A stretch of DNA of 37,578 nt from Euglena gracilis. Taxonomy: Eukaryota > Euglenozoa > Euglenophyceae > Euglenales > Euglenaceae. The translations under genes and the position numbers were made by a program. Where the stretch lies: positions 1 through 37,578 of the forward strand of contig CAAHFI010523879.1 in assembly GCA_900893395.1 (NCBI GenBank), read 5' to 3'. The stretch's first letter is position 1. Each line of letters starts with the position of its first letter. This document shows positions 1 through 10,959 of this stretch, piece after piece. The notes beneath the pieces were generated by a model, which worked only from the letters and a program-made list of their open reading frames with translations, was not told the DNA's origin and did not search any database.

Positions 1-705
1 AATTCCAACCTCCAAGCTGGTCTGCCCAAAAACATTTCATGGGGTGACAACATTGTTGTGGGGAAATCTGCGAATTCATCAAAAATGTGCAATACGGGAT
101 CAGCTGCACCCAATTTTGTCCTTGAAGACAGACTCAATGCTCGCATATTCTGCAAGAACATTTTATTGACATTTTCAACCAAACCGTTTTGATCGGGGTT
201 CCGGGGCAGAGAAAACGATAATTTCACGTCGAGAGCTTTCAGGGCTGTCTGGTAAAAACCACTGGGCTGTCTGAATCGCACGTCGTTGTCAGACCTCACA
301 AACAGACGGTTTTTCCAAAAACAGAAATCCACCGGTCCAAAATAAGCCTCAAAACACCTTCTCCGGTTACCGTTTTCTGTGTGGGGATGAATTGGCAAAA
401 ATGGGACAAATTGTCGACCAAAGTCAGCACATAGGCAAAACCATTGTAGGGGGTCCATTTGCACAAAATCCAAACACAAACTTCATTGCTCACTGTTGGA
501 ATCGGTAAAGAACCCACCTTTCCACGGTCACTGGGGCGGTTTTGTTTTTGAAAGGGTGCAAATTTCACATGTCATCACAATGGCCCTGCAAATTCCAACA
601 TGTCTTTCTTGGAAACCTTGGACTGAAAATGGCTCAAAAAGAAACAACAAAGTCCTTTCAGCACCAACATGGTTGCTTGCCTTTGCGACATTCATCCAAA
701 CAAAC
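1..705 (-). pseudogene. Integrase region of the retrotransposon fossil (left-truncated by the window)
   Basis: This is the remnant of the enzyme that inserts retroelement cDNA into chromosomes. An HHCC zinc-binding part is suggested by HVGAERTL (651-671), which resembles the GHxGxxKTL pattern of Gypsy integrases, followed by a CEIC pair of cysteines at 558-569. The catalytic core follows: a YVLTLVDNLSHF stretch near 380-440, SDNDVRF near 270-293, which fits the second acidic position, and NPDQNGLVENVN at 165-200, which fits the glutamate of the D,D-35-E triad. The C-terminal part lies beyond the window. The family call is firm. The region is part of a broken element and is not expected to give a working protein. 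Confidence 0.85.
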
Positions 706-1280
706 TTTCAACAAATGAGATGGAACAACCAACTTTCCTTCACAATACATGGATTGGCAGATCTGAACCAAAACTCATTGTCAATGAAACAGGGTTTTGA
801 AATCTCCACTTTTTCCCAAAAATCCTTCAGCTCTGAATTCAAATAATCCTTTTCTGACACTTGCACTCTGTGGGACAAAACTGAAAATCTTCTGCAAAAA
901 CAGGTCAAGCTGCACATCCATTTTCTGAAAAGCGTTCCTTGCTTCTTCCTCAAATGAATTTCAAATTTGTTCTCAAAATCAGCAGGAGACAAAAATCGCA
1001 CAATTCATTTTTTGCAACCTGCCACATGAACGATATTCAGTTTGAACTGGTGCAAAAAACATACATCCTTCTCAGTCTTTTGTTGAGGGGGGGTTCACCC
1101 TTCAGAAAGAGAGGTGGCTGCCTCATTGTCTGTCATCCACACAATTGGCAGATTTTGCAAAATCCTTGTTTGTGAAGCAATGGTCAGCACACCACTCAAA
1201 ATTTCCTTTCCCAGGTAGTGTATTTTTTTCTTGCCTCACTCCATTTCCAGTTGTAGTGGCCCAAGGGCACCAACCTCATT
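706..1280 (-). other. RNase H to integrase connecting region of the fossil
   Basis: About 575 bases separate the recognisable RNase H core from the integrase zinc-binding part. Minus-strand readings include stretches that look protein-like, such as SELKDFWEKVEISKP near 780-840, but no domain that I can name. In Ty3/Gypsy elements this interval normally holds the end of RNase H and the start of integrase, and that is the likeliest identity. No independent gene is seen here on either strand. Confidence 0.55.
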
Positions 1281-1560
1281 TCACTGGGGTAGTTGTTTTT
1301 CAGGGGTCCCATCCACCTTCACACCACTTGTTCGAAAATTCTCAGGAATTTGTGTTTGTTGGAGGGTTTGCCACTGAAACAAAGCAGAACCACCTCCCAA
1401 ATCCGAACTGTCAGTCACCAAAACAATCTCTCCTGAACTCCTTGGGGTACCCAAAACATCAAGAGAGAGACAATTCCTTTTCAATGCATTCAAACAACTC
1501 TCCTCCTTTTCAGTCCACCTCCATTTCACATTCTTTTAGAAAGGTCTGTGAGCGGGGCTG
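1281..1560 (-). pseudogene. RNase H remnant of the retrotransposon fossil
   Basis: The minus strand reads W-TEKEESCLNALK followed by VLGTPRSSGEIVLVTDSS and then DLGGGSALFQW. This matches the start of Ty3/Gypsy RNase H, where a W(T)xxxxxAFxxLK helix precedes a V(L)xTDAS..G.GAxLxQ strand. The aspartate in TDSS (1389-1415) corresponds to the first catalytic acid of the RNase H fold, which removes the RNA strand during reverse transcription. The segment sits directly downstream of reverse transcriptase in element orientation, as expected. It belongs to a broken copy. Confidence 0.85.
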
Positions 1561-1599
1561 ATCAAAAGTAAAACCTTTCACGTGTCTGCGGTAGAAATT

Positions 1600-2400
1600 C
1601 ATGGCTCCCAAAATTCGCCTCAAATCCTTTGATTCTGAACTCGAAAACTCAGTATTGGTTCAATGTTTCTTTTGTTTGCCTGCCACATTCCCCATCCCAA
1701 CGAGAAACCCAAATAGTCAATGGACTGATTCAGAAAGGAACATTTGCTCAATTTGATTCTCACTTGGTTCTTTCTGCAAACTTCAAACCACTTTTCCAAA
1801 AGATACAAATGATCCTCCTCAGAGTTTGCACCAACCCCTGTGTCATCGAAAAAAGAAGCCAGGTGTCCATCCTTCAAAATCTCTCTCACCCTCAAATCCG
1901 TTTTGCATTGGAGGTTAGAATTTCCATCAGCTCCTGAAAAATACCCGGTGCATTACTTAGGCCAAACATCATCCTTTTTGGGACGAAAACACCTCCCAGA
2001 TGGAATGCAAAATGCAGACAAATTTTCTGCTCTTTTTGTGATTGGGATTTGTCAATACCCACTCCTCATGTCCAGGGTACTTTTCCAGCGACATTTGGCC
2101 AAACTTTCAATCAAAACCTCCATGTTTGGCAAATAACCGCATGTGCCTTGCTTCTGGCATTCAATTTCCCATAATGGATGACCATCCTTCTGGTACTTGA
2201 CCCTTTTTTGTCCACCAAAAATGTGGGGCTGCACACCTGGAGGATTTCACCAACGGGAATTGCTCAATCAACCCTGACTTTAGCAATTCTTCACACTGAA
2301 GGTCAATTTCTTTTTCATCCTCCTGGGCATGGGCCAACACTTTTGCCTTAGGGGTTTGCCTTCCCATTCAGGCTTCAGCTCAATGTCCATCAAAACAGGC
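1600..2400 (-). pseudogene. Reverse transcriptase remnant of the retrotransposon fossil
   Basis: Two diagnostic blocks are readable on the minus strand. At 2367-2161 the fingers region shows CEELLKSGLIEQF followed by AAPHFWWTKKG, the Gypsy pattern xxLLxxGxIxPSxSPWAAPxxFVxKKDG. At 1895-1620 the palm shows FFDDTGVGANSEEDHLYLL, where FFDD (1842-1853) occupies the YxDD catalytic box, then KLSKCSFLNQSIDYLGF, the typical KxxKCxFxxxxxxYLGF block. The spacing between blocks fits one RT domain. The enzyme would copy element RNA to DNA in the cytoplasmic particle. This copy is broken. Confidence 0.9.
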
Positions 2401-3640
2401 AGGGGGGACTCAGAAATTGTGGGCAATGGTCCAAAAAATCAGAAAATTTCACCAAAAGCTCATACAACCTGGGGTGGTCTCTGAATTTATCAACTTCTTT
2501 TCAAATCTCCACTCAGATTCTCAGTAAACAATTTGCTGCTTTTTTCATCAGCCTTTTTCTGGGCCTCCAAAGTCCAAATCTTTTCATGCAAACTTGGGAA
2601 ATGCTTTTGAGTTCATCCATCTTGATTGTTGCCTTGGGAGTTTTCACAGGTTTTGCAAACTGCACATCTTCCACAGGCTGGGCCAGCTGAAAAAACATCA
2701 CCTCCACATCTTTTCTCACCTCCTGAAAAAGACTCAGCTCACTTTCAATGTCCTTGGTCAACTCAGCCAAAAAATTGATGTTTTCATGCTCATTCATTGG
2801 TTCAAACACCACCACATTGTCCAACCATTCTTTCACCTTTTCATCTGATTCCTTGGGGGGAACATTCTCCAAAGGAAAACTGGGACTTTTCAAAAACTTG
2901 ATTGTCGGCAGGTGGACTGGCAGGCTGGGGTGCCTGCTGCAGGGGAGGAACATCAGGAAGATCTGGGAAATCAACTTGAATTCCATCATCCACTGTGGGG
3001 TACTTCCTGATCTCACCTCTCAGTTCATCCAAACTCCAATTCCTTGAAACTTTTCTGAGCCAACTGACAATTTTGGGGTCCAAAAGCTCAAAATCCACCT
3101 TGAATTGCACAGTGTCCACCACACTCACAAAAGTGTTCCACAGGGGGGAGGGCAGCACCTTTTTTGCACCTGTCACCCACAAACAAGGGAACCCCACTTG
3201 AAATTTTCACCCTGGCCACAGTCACCCTTTCCAGCAGGGGGGACCAGTACTGGTCCACCCAGTCTGGGTGTACCAGGACCATTTTGTTTCTTCAATGCAC
3301 AACTTTGTCACCACTTTACTTAGTTGGCTGAAGGGGGGTTTGCCCACAGAAACTTGGAAGCACCAATGTCACACAACAACCTTTCCCATGAATACCTGTA
3401 GGTGAATTCCCTTTTGTCATGTACAAAGACTGGGTGTGGTTCAGGTGGTTTGCAAAAAGATCAATGCAAATCTGACCCTCAGAAATCTTCAATTCATCCA
3501 AAGCTTTTGTCTTCACTGGCTTCACCAAAGTGTAGCTTTCTGTCTTGAAAAGTCTGAAAATTCTTTTGATGGTGTGGTCCCCATCATGGCTCTGAAGTAA
3601 AAACGACTCACCATCAATGATGATTCTGGGGGGTCTGGTC
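2401..3640 (-). other. Protease to RT linker region of the fossil
   Basis: About 1.2 kb lie between the protease and RT blocks, longer than in many Gypsy elements. Minus-strand readings look coding in character: WLRKVSRNWSLDELRGEI near 3020-3070, a proline- and glutamine-rich stretch (PDLPDVPPLQQAPQPASPP, about 2910-2970), and an acidic stretch containing EPMNEHENINFLAELTKDIE near 2735-2800. I recognise no catalytic motif. It may be an extended tether between protease and RT, or lineage-specific pol sequence. No host gene is evident on either strand. Confidence 0.5.
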
Positions 3641-3960
3641 AGCAACCCACCAAAAAATTCACTTTCAGTAAAGTCAGTCCCCAAAAACTGCCTCGAAGGC
3701 ATTGTTTCAACAACAACCGCTTTAAGCTTTAGAATTTTTCGTCCCAACTCCAAACTCACCTCACACACTCCTTCAGAAAAAATGTACTCCGCGTTGCCGA
3801 TCTGCAGGGTACCGCAGCACTCCGTTGAATTTTATTCTCTGGAACACATTTCTTAGAAACTGCAGTGATGGTGGCCCCAGTGTCCAAAATGGCTTGAATT
3901 TTCTTTCCATACACCTTCACTGGCAAAAGATAAGTTTTACACACCATCTGGAGCAACTAC
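3641..3960 (-). pseudogene. Retropepsin-type aspartic protease remnant of the fossil
   Basis: The minus strand gives KVYGKKIQAILDTGATITAV with the catalytic DTG at 3876-3884, preceded by a beta-strand-like hydrophobic run and followed by A-x-I-T-A-V-S as in retropepsins. Further along, SRQFLGTDFTE (about 3660-3700) matches the ILGxDF block that closes the retropepsin fold. Together these two blocks define the polyprotein-processing protease. It lies between the gag-like basic region and the linker to RT, as expected for Ty3/Gypsy. It is part of a broken element. Confidence 0.85.
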
Positions 3961-4320
3961 AAAGCATCAGCCTTTCTCTTTTTGGGGTTCTCACCCTGGG
4001 GGGTAACCTGGGTTTGCACTCCCTGGGGTTGAACCGAAGGGGTCCTTTGCCTGCCCCCTTCTGGGCTGCTGCTTTCTTTTTCTCAAACTTTTCTTTTGAC
4101 CAACATCTGTCTTCATAATGCCCCTTTTTGTTGACAAAATCGACAGAAAATTGTGGCTCAAAAATTTTGGGGCTGGGGTGTCATCAACTTTTCTTTCACC
4201 CTTGCCTTTGCCTTTTTCCTTTGCCTTTTCCTTTTCCACCAGGTTTTCCACCTTTTCCAAATTCTGGGACATTTTCACCAACCTTTTCAGATTGATCAGG
4301 GGTCTTTCAATCAATGCTGT
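3961..4320 (-). pseudogene. Gag nucleocapsid-like basic region with zinc-knuckle remnant
   Basis: A lysine- and glutamate-rich stretch with repeated K-G and E-K pairs (about 4190-4260) precedes a cysteine/histidine cluster at 4103-4145 that resembles a CCHC (CX2CX4HX4C) zinc knuckle of Gag nucleocapsid. Basic runs (KKSLRKRKQQPRR, about 4045-4085) follow. This composition fits the RNA-binding end of Gag, just upstream of protease. The zinc knuckle is a remnant in a broken copy, so the call rests on spacing, composition and position. Confidence 0.6.
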
Positions 4321-4690
4321 TCACTCATGGCCTGGGGGCTCAACCTGGCCATCAAATTGTCCAAACTCAATGAAAAGTTTTTTGATGTCTTGGGTTCAGG
4401 TTCTGTGAAAGTGCTGGCAATTTGTCAATGGCAGACCTCAAAGTCATGTCATTTTCCAGTTTTGGGAAACAAATTGCAATTTCCAACACACTTTTTTCAA
4501 AATCATCAATCTCATCCATCACTTTTTCAACCAGTTTTTTCACCTTGGGGGTGCAACATTCCAACAGCCAATCCTTTTTCTGGACATTTCCAAATGCAAC
4601 AGCACCAGTTAACCTCAACCATCTGCCAAAATCTTTCAAAACTCTGGCCAATTTGTGCCATCAAACTCTGGCAATTTCACAGGGGGTAAT
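4321..4690 (-). pseudogene. Gag capsid-like region of the fossil
   Basis: A minus-strand frame between 4651 and 4367 includes LKDFGRWLRLTGAVAFGNV, then DEIDDFEKSVLEIAI and PKLENDMTLRSAIDKLPAL. Helix-rich character, a conserved-looking tryptophan, and placement directly before the nucleocapsid-like region are consistent with the C-terminal part of a Gypsy Gag capsid. I recognise no unique family motif, so the label rests mostly on position. An unrelated element segment cannot be excluded. Confidence 0.45.
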
Positions 4691-5302
4691 CTTGAACTTT
4701 GGGTTGAACTTTGGCTGGGGTTGCTGGAATTTTAGTTCACAATTTGCTTCAGAAATGTTTCAACCTAGGTGATGGGGTTCACAGGGGTAAACACAGACTG
4801 ACTGCTGCTGCTGATTTGATTCCAATTCTTTGCAACCTTCTTTCCAAAACTTCAACGGAAGACATTTCTGCAGATCACTTTCAAAAAACTCAACCACTGG
4901 CTCTGAAAACTGGGAGAAACAGAAACACTGGCCAACCCAAAGACAAACAAAAACTGAAGAAACCAGAACTGAAACCAACCACTTGGTTCAGGACCAGGTC
5001 AGCAAGATGATGAAGATCTTGCCACAACCAGGATCTTGTTCTGGACAGCAAGGTGAACAGCACCACTTACAAACTTCCTCAACCAAATAACCAATACAAC
5101 AACTGTTGACAAATTCTCCACTGTGAACTTGTTCACCACAGCCTCAATGTCAACTTCCTGTTGAAGGTGTTGTTCTGTACCAGCAACTCGGTTAACCTTG
5201 CCTTCAGGAACGCCAACTTCTTGAACTTCAATAACCAGTGAAACAATGTTGAATCTCCTCGAAGACGTCTTGGACGATTGGAACAACAAACCTCTGCGAC
5301 CA
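4691..5302 (-). other. Gag N-terminal or leader region of the fossil, not resolved
   Basis: This stretch lies upstream of the capsid-like part in element orientation. Several short open readings overlap on both strands, including a minus-strand one from 5289 rich in valine and leucine (NKFTVENLSTVVVLVIW), but none matches a family I can name. It probably contains the start of Gag and part of the 5' leader. There is no convincing host gene. Confidence 0.4.
5291..5302 (-). other. Candidate primer binding site
   Basis: On the minus strand this reads TGGTCGCAGAGG. It begins with the TGG that pairs with a tRNA 3' CCA and matches 9 of 12 positions of the initiator-Met-type site TGGTATCAGAGC common in LTR elements. 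It lies just upstream of the presumed gag start, where a primer site should be. No LTR end was confirmed next to it, so chance resemblance is quite possible. Confidence 0.2.
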
Positions 5303-5495
5303 ACTTTGGACGTCTCAGAATTTCTTTGTTTTTATTGAAATCCTCGGATTCCCAATTTTTCTTGATATCCCAATTGTCCCAAAGACGTAACACAATCAAT
5401 GCAATGACATAACCAGAGCCAGCAGTCTGCACAGGAGGAAAGGTTCGAATTAGGAAAACAAAGTTCGGTTCGGGCGGTTTAGTAAATAGTCCGCA
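5303..5495. other. Junction zone between fossil and satellite
   Basis: About 190 bases belong neither to a recognised protein domain nor to a readable satellite unit. If the primer-site candidate is right, this would be LTR or leader sequence cut by the array. A TTGATATCC stretch at 5363-5371 repeats the satellite's T-run and GATATCC junction, and 5474-5495 looks weakly like a decayed unit end. Clear satellite sequence begins at 5496. Confidence 0.4.
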
Positions 5496-8382
5496 ATATC
5501 CGCATGTTTTCACACCCGTAGGCACTAATCGGCCGGCACATCGGAATACATACCGGGGATCTCAATGGGAACCCACCAATCGGTTTCCAGTTTTAGGCCA
5601 AATCACGGTTTCCCACAGGCCCAGGTATGGGGACAGGCTGTACTGACATTTGGGGCCGTCTTCCACCCTCCAAAACTGTCGATATCTGGCTAGTTTTTTA
5701 TATCCGCATGTTTTTCACACCCGTAGGCACTAATCCGGCCGGCACATCGGAATAGCTATACCGGGATCTCAATGGGAACCACCAATCGGTTTCCAGTTTT
5801 AGGGCCAAATCACGGTTTCCCATAGGCCCAGGTATGGGGACCACTGTACTGACATTTGGGGCCGTCTTCCACCCCTCCAAACTGTCGATATCTGGCTAGT
5901 TTTTTGATATCCGCATGTTTTTCACACCCGTAGGCACTAATCGGCCGGCACATCGGAAAGCTTACAGGGGATCTCAATGGGAACCACCAATCGGTTTCCA
6001 GTTTTAGGGCCAAATCACGGTTTCCCATAGGCCCAGGTATGGGACCAGGCTGTACTGACATTTGGGCCGTCTTCCACCCCTCAAAACTGTCGATATCTGG
6101 CTAGTTTTTATATCCGCAGTTTTTCACACCCGTAGGCACTAATCCGGCCGGCACATCGGAATAGCTATACCGGGGATCGCAATGGGAACCACCAATCGGT
6201 TTCCAGTTTTTAGGGCCAAATCACGGTTTCCACAAGGCCCAGGTATGGGGACCAGTTGTACGACATTTGGGGCCGTCTTCCACCTCCAAAACTGTCGATA
6301 TCTGGCTAGTTTTTTGATATCCGCATGTTTTTCACACCCGTAGGCACTAATCCGGCCGCACATCGGAATAGCTATACCGGGGATCTCAATGGGAACCACC
6401 AATCGGTTTCCAGTTTTAGGGCCAAATCACGGTTTCCCTAGGCCCAGGTATGGACACAGGCTGTACTGACATTTGGGGCCGTCTTCACCCCTCCAAAACT
6501 GTCGATATCTGGCTAGTTTTTTGATATCCGCATGTTTTCACACCCGTAGGCACTAATCCGGCCGGCACATCGGAATAGCTATACCGGGGATCTCAATGGG
6601 AACACCAATCGGTTTCCAGTTTTAGGGCCAAATCACGGTTTCCATTAGGCCCAGGTATGGGGACAGGCTGTACTGACATTTGGGGCCGTCTTCCACCCCT
6701 CCAAAACTGTCGATATCTGGCTAGTTTTTTGATATCCGCATGTTTTTTACACCCGTAGGCACTAATCCGGCCGGCACATCGGAATAGCTATACCGGGGAT
6801 CAATGGGAACCACCAATCGGTTTCCAGTTTTAGGGCCAAATCACGGTTTCCCATAGGCCCAGGTATGGGGACCAGGCTGTACTGACATTGGGGCCGTCTT
6901 CCACCCCTCCAAAACTGTCGATATCTGGCTAGTTTTTTGATATCCGCATGTTTTCACACCCGTAGGCACTAATCCGGCCGGCACATCGGAATAGATATAC
7001 CGGGGATCGCAATGGGAACCACCAATCGGTTTCCAGTTTTAGGGCCAATCACGGTTTCCCATAGGCCCAGGTATGGGGACCAGGCTGTACTGACATTTGG
7101 GGCCGTCTTCCACCCCTCCAAAACTGTCGATATCTGGCTAGTTTTTTGATATCCGCATGTTTTTCACACCCGTAGGCACTAATCCGGCCGGCCATCGGAA
7201 ATAGCTTACCGGGGATCTCAATGGGAACCACCAATCGGTTTCCAGTTTTAGGGCCAAATCACGGTTTCCATAGGCCCAGGTATGGGGACCAGGCTGTACT
7301 GACATTTGGGGCCGTCTTCCACCCCTCCAAAACTGTCGATATCTGGCTAGTTTTTTTCCGCATGTTTTTCACACCCGTAGGCACTAATCCGGCCGGCAAT
7401 CGGAATAGCTATACCGGGGATCGCAATGGGAACCACCAATCGGTTTCCAGTTTTAGGGCCAAATCACGGTTTCCCATAGGCCCAGGTATGGGGACCAGGC
7501 TGCTGACATTTGGGGCCGTCTTCCACCCTCCAAAACTGTCGATATCTGGCTAGTTTTTGATATCCGCATGTTTTTCACACCCGTAGGCACTAATCCGGCC
7601 GGCACATCGGAATAGCTACACGGGGTCGCAATGGGAACCACCAATCGGTTTCCAGTTTTAGGCCAAATCACGGTTTCCATAGGCCCAGGTATGGGGACCA
7701 GGCTGTACTGACATTTGGGGCCGTCTTCCACCCCTCCAAAACTGTCGATATCTGGCTAGTTTTTGATATCCGCATGTTTTTCACACCCGTAGGCACTAAT
7801 CGGCCGGCACATCGGAATAGCTACCGGGGATCGCAATGGGAACCCAATCCGTTTCCAGTTTTAGGGCCAAATCACGGTTTCCCTAGGCCCAGGTATGGGG
7901 ACCAGGCTGTACTGACATTTGGGGCCGTCTTCCACCCCTCCAAACTGTCGATATCTGGCTAGTTTTTTGATATCCGCATGTTTTTCACACCCGTAGGCAC
8001 TAATCCGGCCGGCACATCGGAATAGCTATACCGGGGATCGCAATGGGAACCCAATCGTTTCCAGTTTTAGGGCCAAATCACGGTTTCCCATAGGCCCAGG
8101 TATGGGACAGGCTGTACTGACATTTGGGGCCGTCTTCCACCCTCCAAAACTGTCGATATCTGGCTAGTTTTTTTAATCCGCATGTTTTTCACACCCGTAG
8201 GCACTAATCCGGCCGGCACATCGGAATAGCTATACCGGGGATCGCAATGGGAACCACCAATCGGTTTCCAGTTTTAGGGCCAAATCACGGTTTCCCATAG
8301 GCCCAGGTATGGGGACCAGGCTGTACTGACATTTGGGGCCGTCTTCCACCCCTCCAAAACTGTCGATATCTGGCTAGTTTTT

Positions 8383-8503
8383 GATATCCGCATGTTTGTA
8401 GGGCCAATCACGGTTTCATAGGCCAGGTATGGGGACCAGGCTGTATGCAATTTGGGGCCGTCTTCCACCCCTCCAAAACTGTCGATATCTGGCTAGTTTT
8501 TTT
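8383..8503. repeat. Truncated satellite unit, 121 bp
   Basis: The unit starts normally with gatatccgcatg and then jumps to the second half of the repeat (tagggccaatcacgg), omitting roughly 86 bp of the canonical unit. The jump joins two places that share GTTTT (canonical positions 12-16 and 98-102), so a slippage or microhomology deletion is the simplest origin. The rest of the unit is more altered than its neighbours. Confidence 0.9.
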
Positions 8504-10156
8504 ATATCCGCATGTTTTTTCACACCCGTAGGCACTAATCCGGCCGGCACATCGGAATAGCTATACCGGGGATCGCAATGGGAACCCAATCGGTTTCCAG
8601 TTTTAGGGCCAAATCACGGTTTCCCATAGGCCCAGGTATGGGGACCAGGCTGTACTGACATTTGGGGCCGTCTTCCACCCCTCCAAAACTGTCGATATCT
8701 GGCTAGTTTTTTGATATCCGCATGTTTTTCACACCCGTAGGCACTAATCCGGCCGGCACATCGGAATAGCTATACCGGGATCGCAATGGGAACACCAATC
8801 GGTTTCCAGTTTTAGGGCCAAATCACGGTTTCCCATAGGCCCAGGTATGGGGACCAGGCTGTACTGACATTTGGGGCCGTCTTCCACCCTCCAAAACTGT
8901 CGATATCTGGCTAGTTTTTTTAATCCGCATGTTTTTCACACCCGTAGGCACTAATCCGGCCGGCACATCGGAATACTATACCGGGGATCGCAATGGGAAC
9001 CACCAATCGGTTTCCAGTTTTAGGGCCAAATCACGGTTTCCCATAGGCCCAGGTATGGGGACCAGGCTGTACTGACATTTGGGGCCGTCTTCCACCCTCC
9101 AAAACTGTCGATATCTGGCTAGTTTTTTGATATCCGCATGTTTTTCACACCCGTAGGCACTAATCCGGCCGGCACATCGGAATAGCTATACCGGGGATCA
9201 ATGGGAACCCCAATCGGTTTCCAGTTTTAGGGCCAAATCACGGTTTCCCATAGGCCCAGGTATGGGGACCAGGCTGTACTGACATTTGGGGCCGTCTTCC
9301 ACCCTCCAAAACTGTCGATATCTGGCTAGTTTTTGATATCCGCATGTTTTTCACACCGTAGGCACTAATCCGGCCGGCACATCGGAATAGCTATACCGGG
9401 ATCAATGGGAACCACCAATCGGTTTCCAGTTTTAGGGCCAAATCACGGTTTCCCATAGGCCCAGGTATGGGGACAGGCTGTACTGACATTTGGGGCCGTC
9501 TTCCACCCTCCAAAACTGTCGATATCTGGCTAGTTTTTTGATATCCGCATGTTTTTTACACCCGTAGGCACTAATCCGGCCGGCACATCGGAAGCTATAC
9601 CGGGGATTCAATGGGAACCCAATCGGTTTCCAGTTTTAGGGCCAAATCACGGTTTCCCATAGGCCCAGGTATGGGGACCAGGCTGTACTGACATTTGGGG
9701 CCGTCTTCCACCCCTCCAAAACTGTCGATATCTGGCTAGTTTTTTGATATCCGCATGTTTTTCACACCCGTAGGCACTAATCCGGCCGGCACATCGGAAT
9801 AGCTACCGGGGATCGCATGGGAACCACCAATCGGTTTCCAGTTTTAGGGCAAATCACGGTTTCCCATAGGCCCAGGTATGGGGACCAGGCTGTACTGACA
9901 TTTGGGGCCGTCTTCCACCCTCCAAAACTGTCGATATCTGGCTAGTTTTTTGATATCCGCATGTTTTTCACACCCGTAGGCACTAATCCGGCCGGCACAT
10001 CGGAATAGCTATACCGGGGATCAATGGAACCCCAATCGGTTTCCAGTTTTAGGGCCAAATCACGGTTTTCCATAGGCCCAGGTATGGGGACCAGGCTGTA
10101 CTGACATTTGGGGCCGTCTTCACCCTCCAAAACTGTCGATATCTGGCTAGTTTTTT

Positions 10157-10275
10157 GATATCATGTTTTAGGGCACAATCACGGTTTTCCAAATGGGCCC
10201 AGGTATAGGCCGGCTGTATCGACCCATTGGGGGGCGTCTTCACCCTCCAAAACTGTCGATATCTGGCTAGTTTTT
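10157..10275. repeat. Second truncated satellite unit, 119 bp
   Basis: This unit reads gatatcatgttttagggc, joining the start of the repeat directly to the tttaggg part. It is essentially the same internal deletion as in the unit at 8383-8503, again through GTTTT. It also lacks a few bases near the start and has several changes in its second half. It lies about 1.77 kb from the first truncated unit. Confidence 0.9.
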
Positions 10276-10959
10276 AATCGCATGTTTTTCACACCGTAGG
10301 CCTAATCCGGCCGGCACATCGGAATAGCTATCCCGGGGATCTCAATGGGAACCACCAATCGGTTTCCAGTTTTAGGGCCAAATCACGGTTTCCATAGGCC
10401 CAGGTATGGGGACCAGGCTGTACTGACATTTGGGGCCGTCTTCACCCCTCCAAAACTGTCGATATCTGGCTAGTTTTTTGATATCCGCATGTTTTTCACA
10501 CCACGTAGGCACTAATCCGGCCGGCACATCGGAATGCTATACCGGGGATCTCAATGGGAACCACCAATCGGTTTCCAGTTTTAGGGCCAAATCACGGTTT
10601 CCATAGGCCCAGGTATGGGACCAGGCTGTACTGACATTTGGGGCCGTCTTCCACCCCTCCAAAACTGTCGATATCTTGGCTAGTTTTTTGATATCCGCAT
10701 GTTTTTTCACACCCGTAGGCACATAATCCGGCCGGCACATCGGAATGCTAAGCCGGAGGGCGCAATGGGAACCACCAATCGTTTCCAGTTTTTAGGGCCA
10801 AATCACGGTTTCCATGGCCAGGTATGGGGAACAGGCTGTACTGACATTTGGGGCCGTCTTCCACCCCTCCAAAACTGTCGATATCTGGCTAGTATTTGAT
10901 ATCCGCATGTTTTTCACACCCGTAGGCACTATCCGGCCGGCACATCGGAATAGCTTAAA

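Larger units (their letters stand above)
1..5490 (-). mobile_element. Fossil Ty3/Gypsy-type LTR retrotransposon, partial
   Basis: Minus-strand remains show, from right to left, a lysine-rich gag-like part, an aspartic protease, reverse transcriptase, RNase H and a DDE integrase. Integrase downstream of RT-RNase H is the Ty3/Gypsy (Metaviridae) order and excludes Ty1/Copia. The domains were recognised by motif: DTG at 3876-3884, an FFDD box at 1842-1853, an RNase H TDSSDLGGG stretch at 1389-1415, and integrase NPDQNGLVENVN at 165-200. The copy is broken, probably ten or more times over its length. It is cut by the left window edge inside integrase. No LTR pair is visible, so its age cannot be estimated from LTR divergence; the spread of damage suggests an old copy. 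Its gag end points toward the satellite array. The right limit is approximate. Confidence 0.88.

Noticed and set aside
496-846. Plus-strand open frames across 0.5-4.9 kb as host genes
   Set aside because: They lie opposite recognisable retrotransposon domains, match no family, and have compositions expected of antisense shadows.
1-5490. Ty1/Copia element or endogenous retrovirus
   Set aside because: Integrase lies after RNase H, which excludes Copia order, and no envelope-like region is visible in the window. The 3' side of integrase is outside the window, so an envelope cannot be ruled out completely.
5133-5525. Open minus-strand frame of 130 codons running from the first satellite unit into the fossil's leader
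   Set aside because: Its first residues are satellite sequence and the remainder matches no family I know. It overlaps other open readings, so chance openness across a junction is likelier than a real fusion gene.
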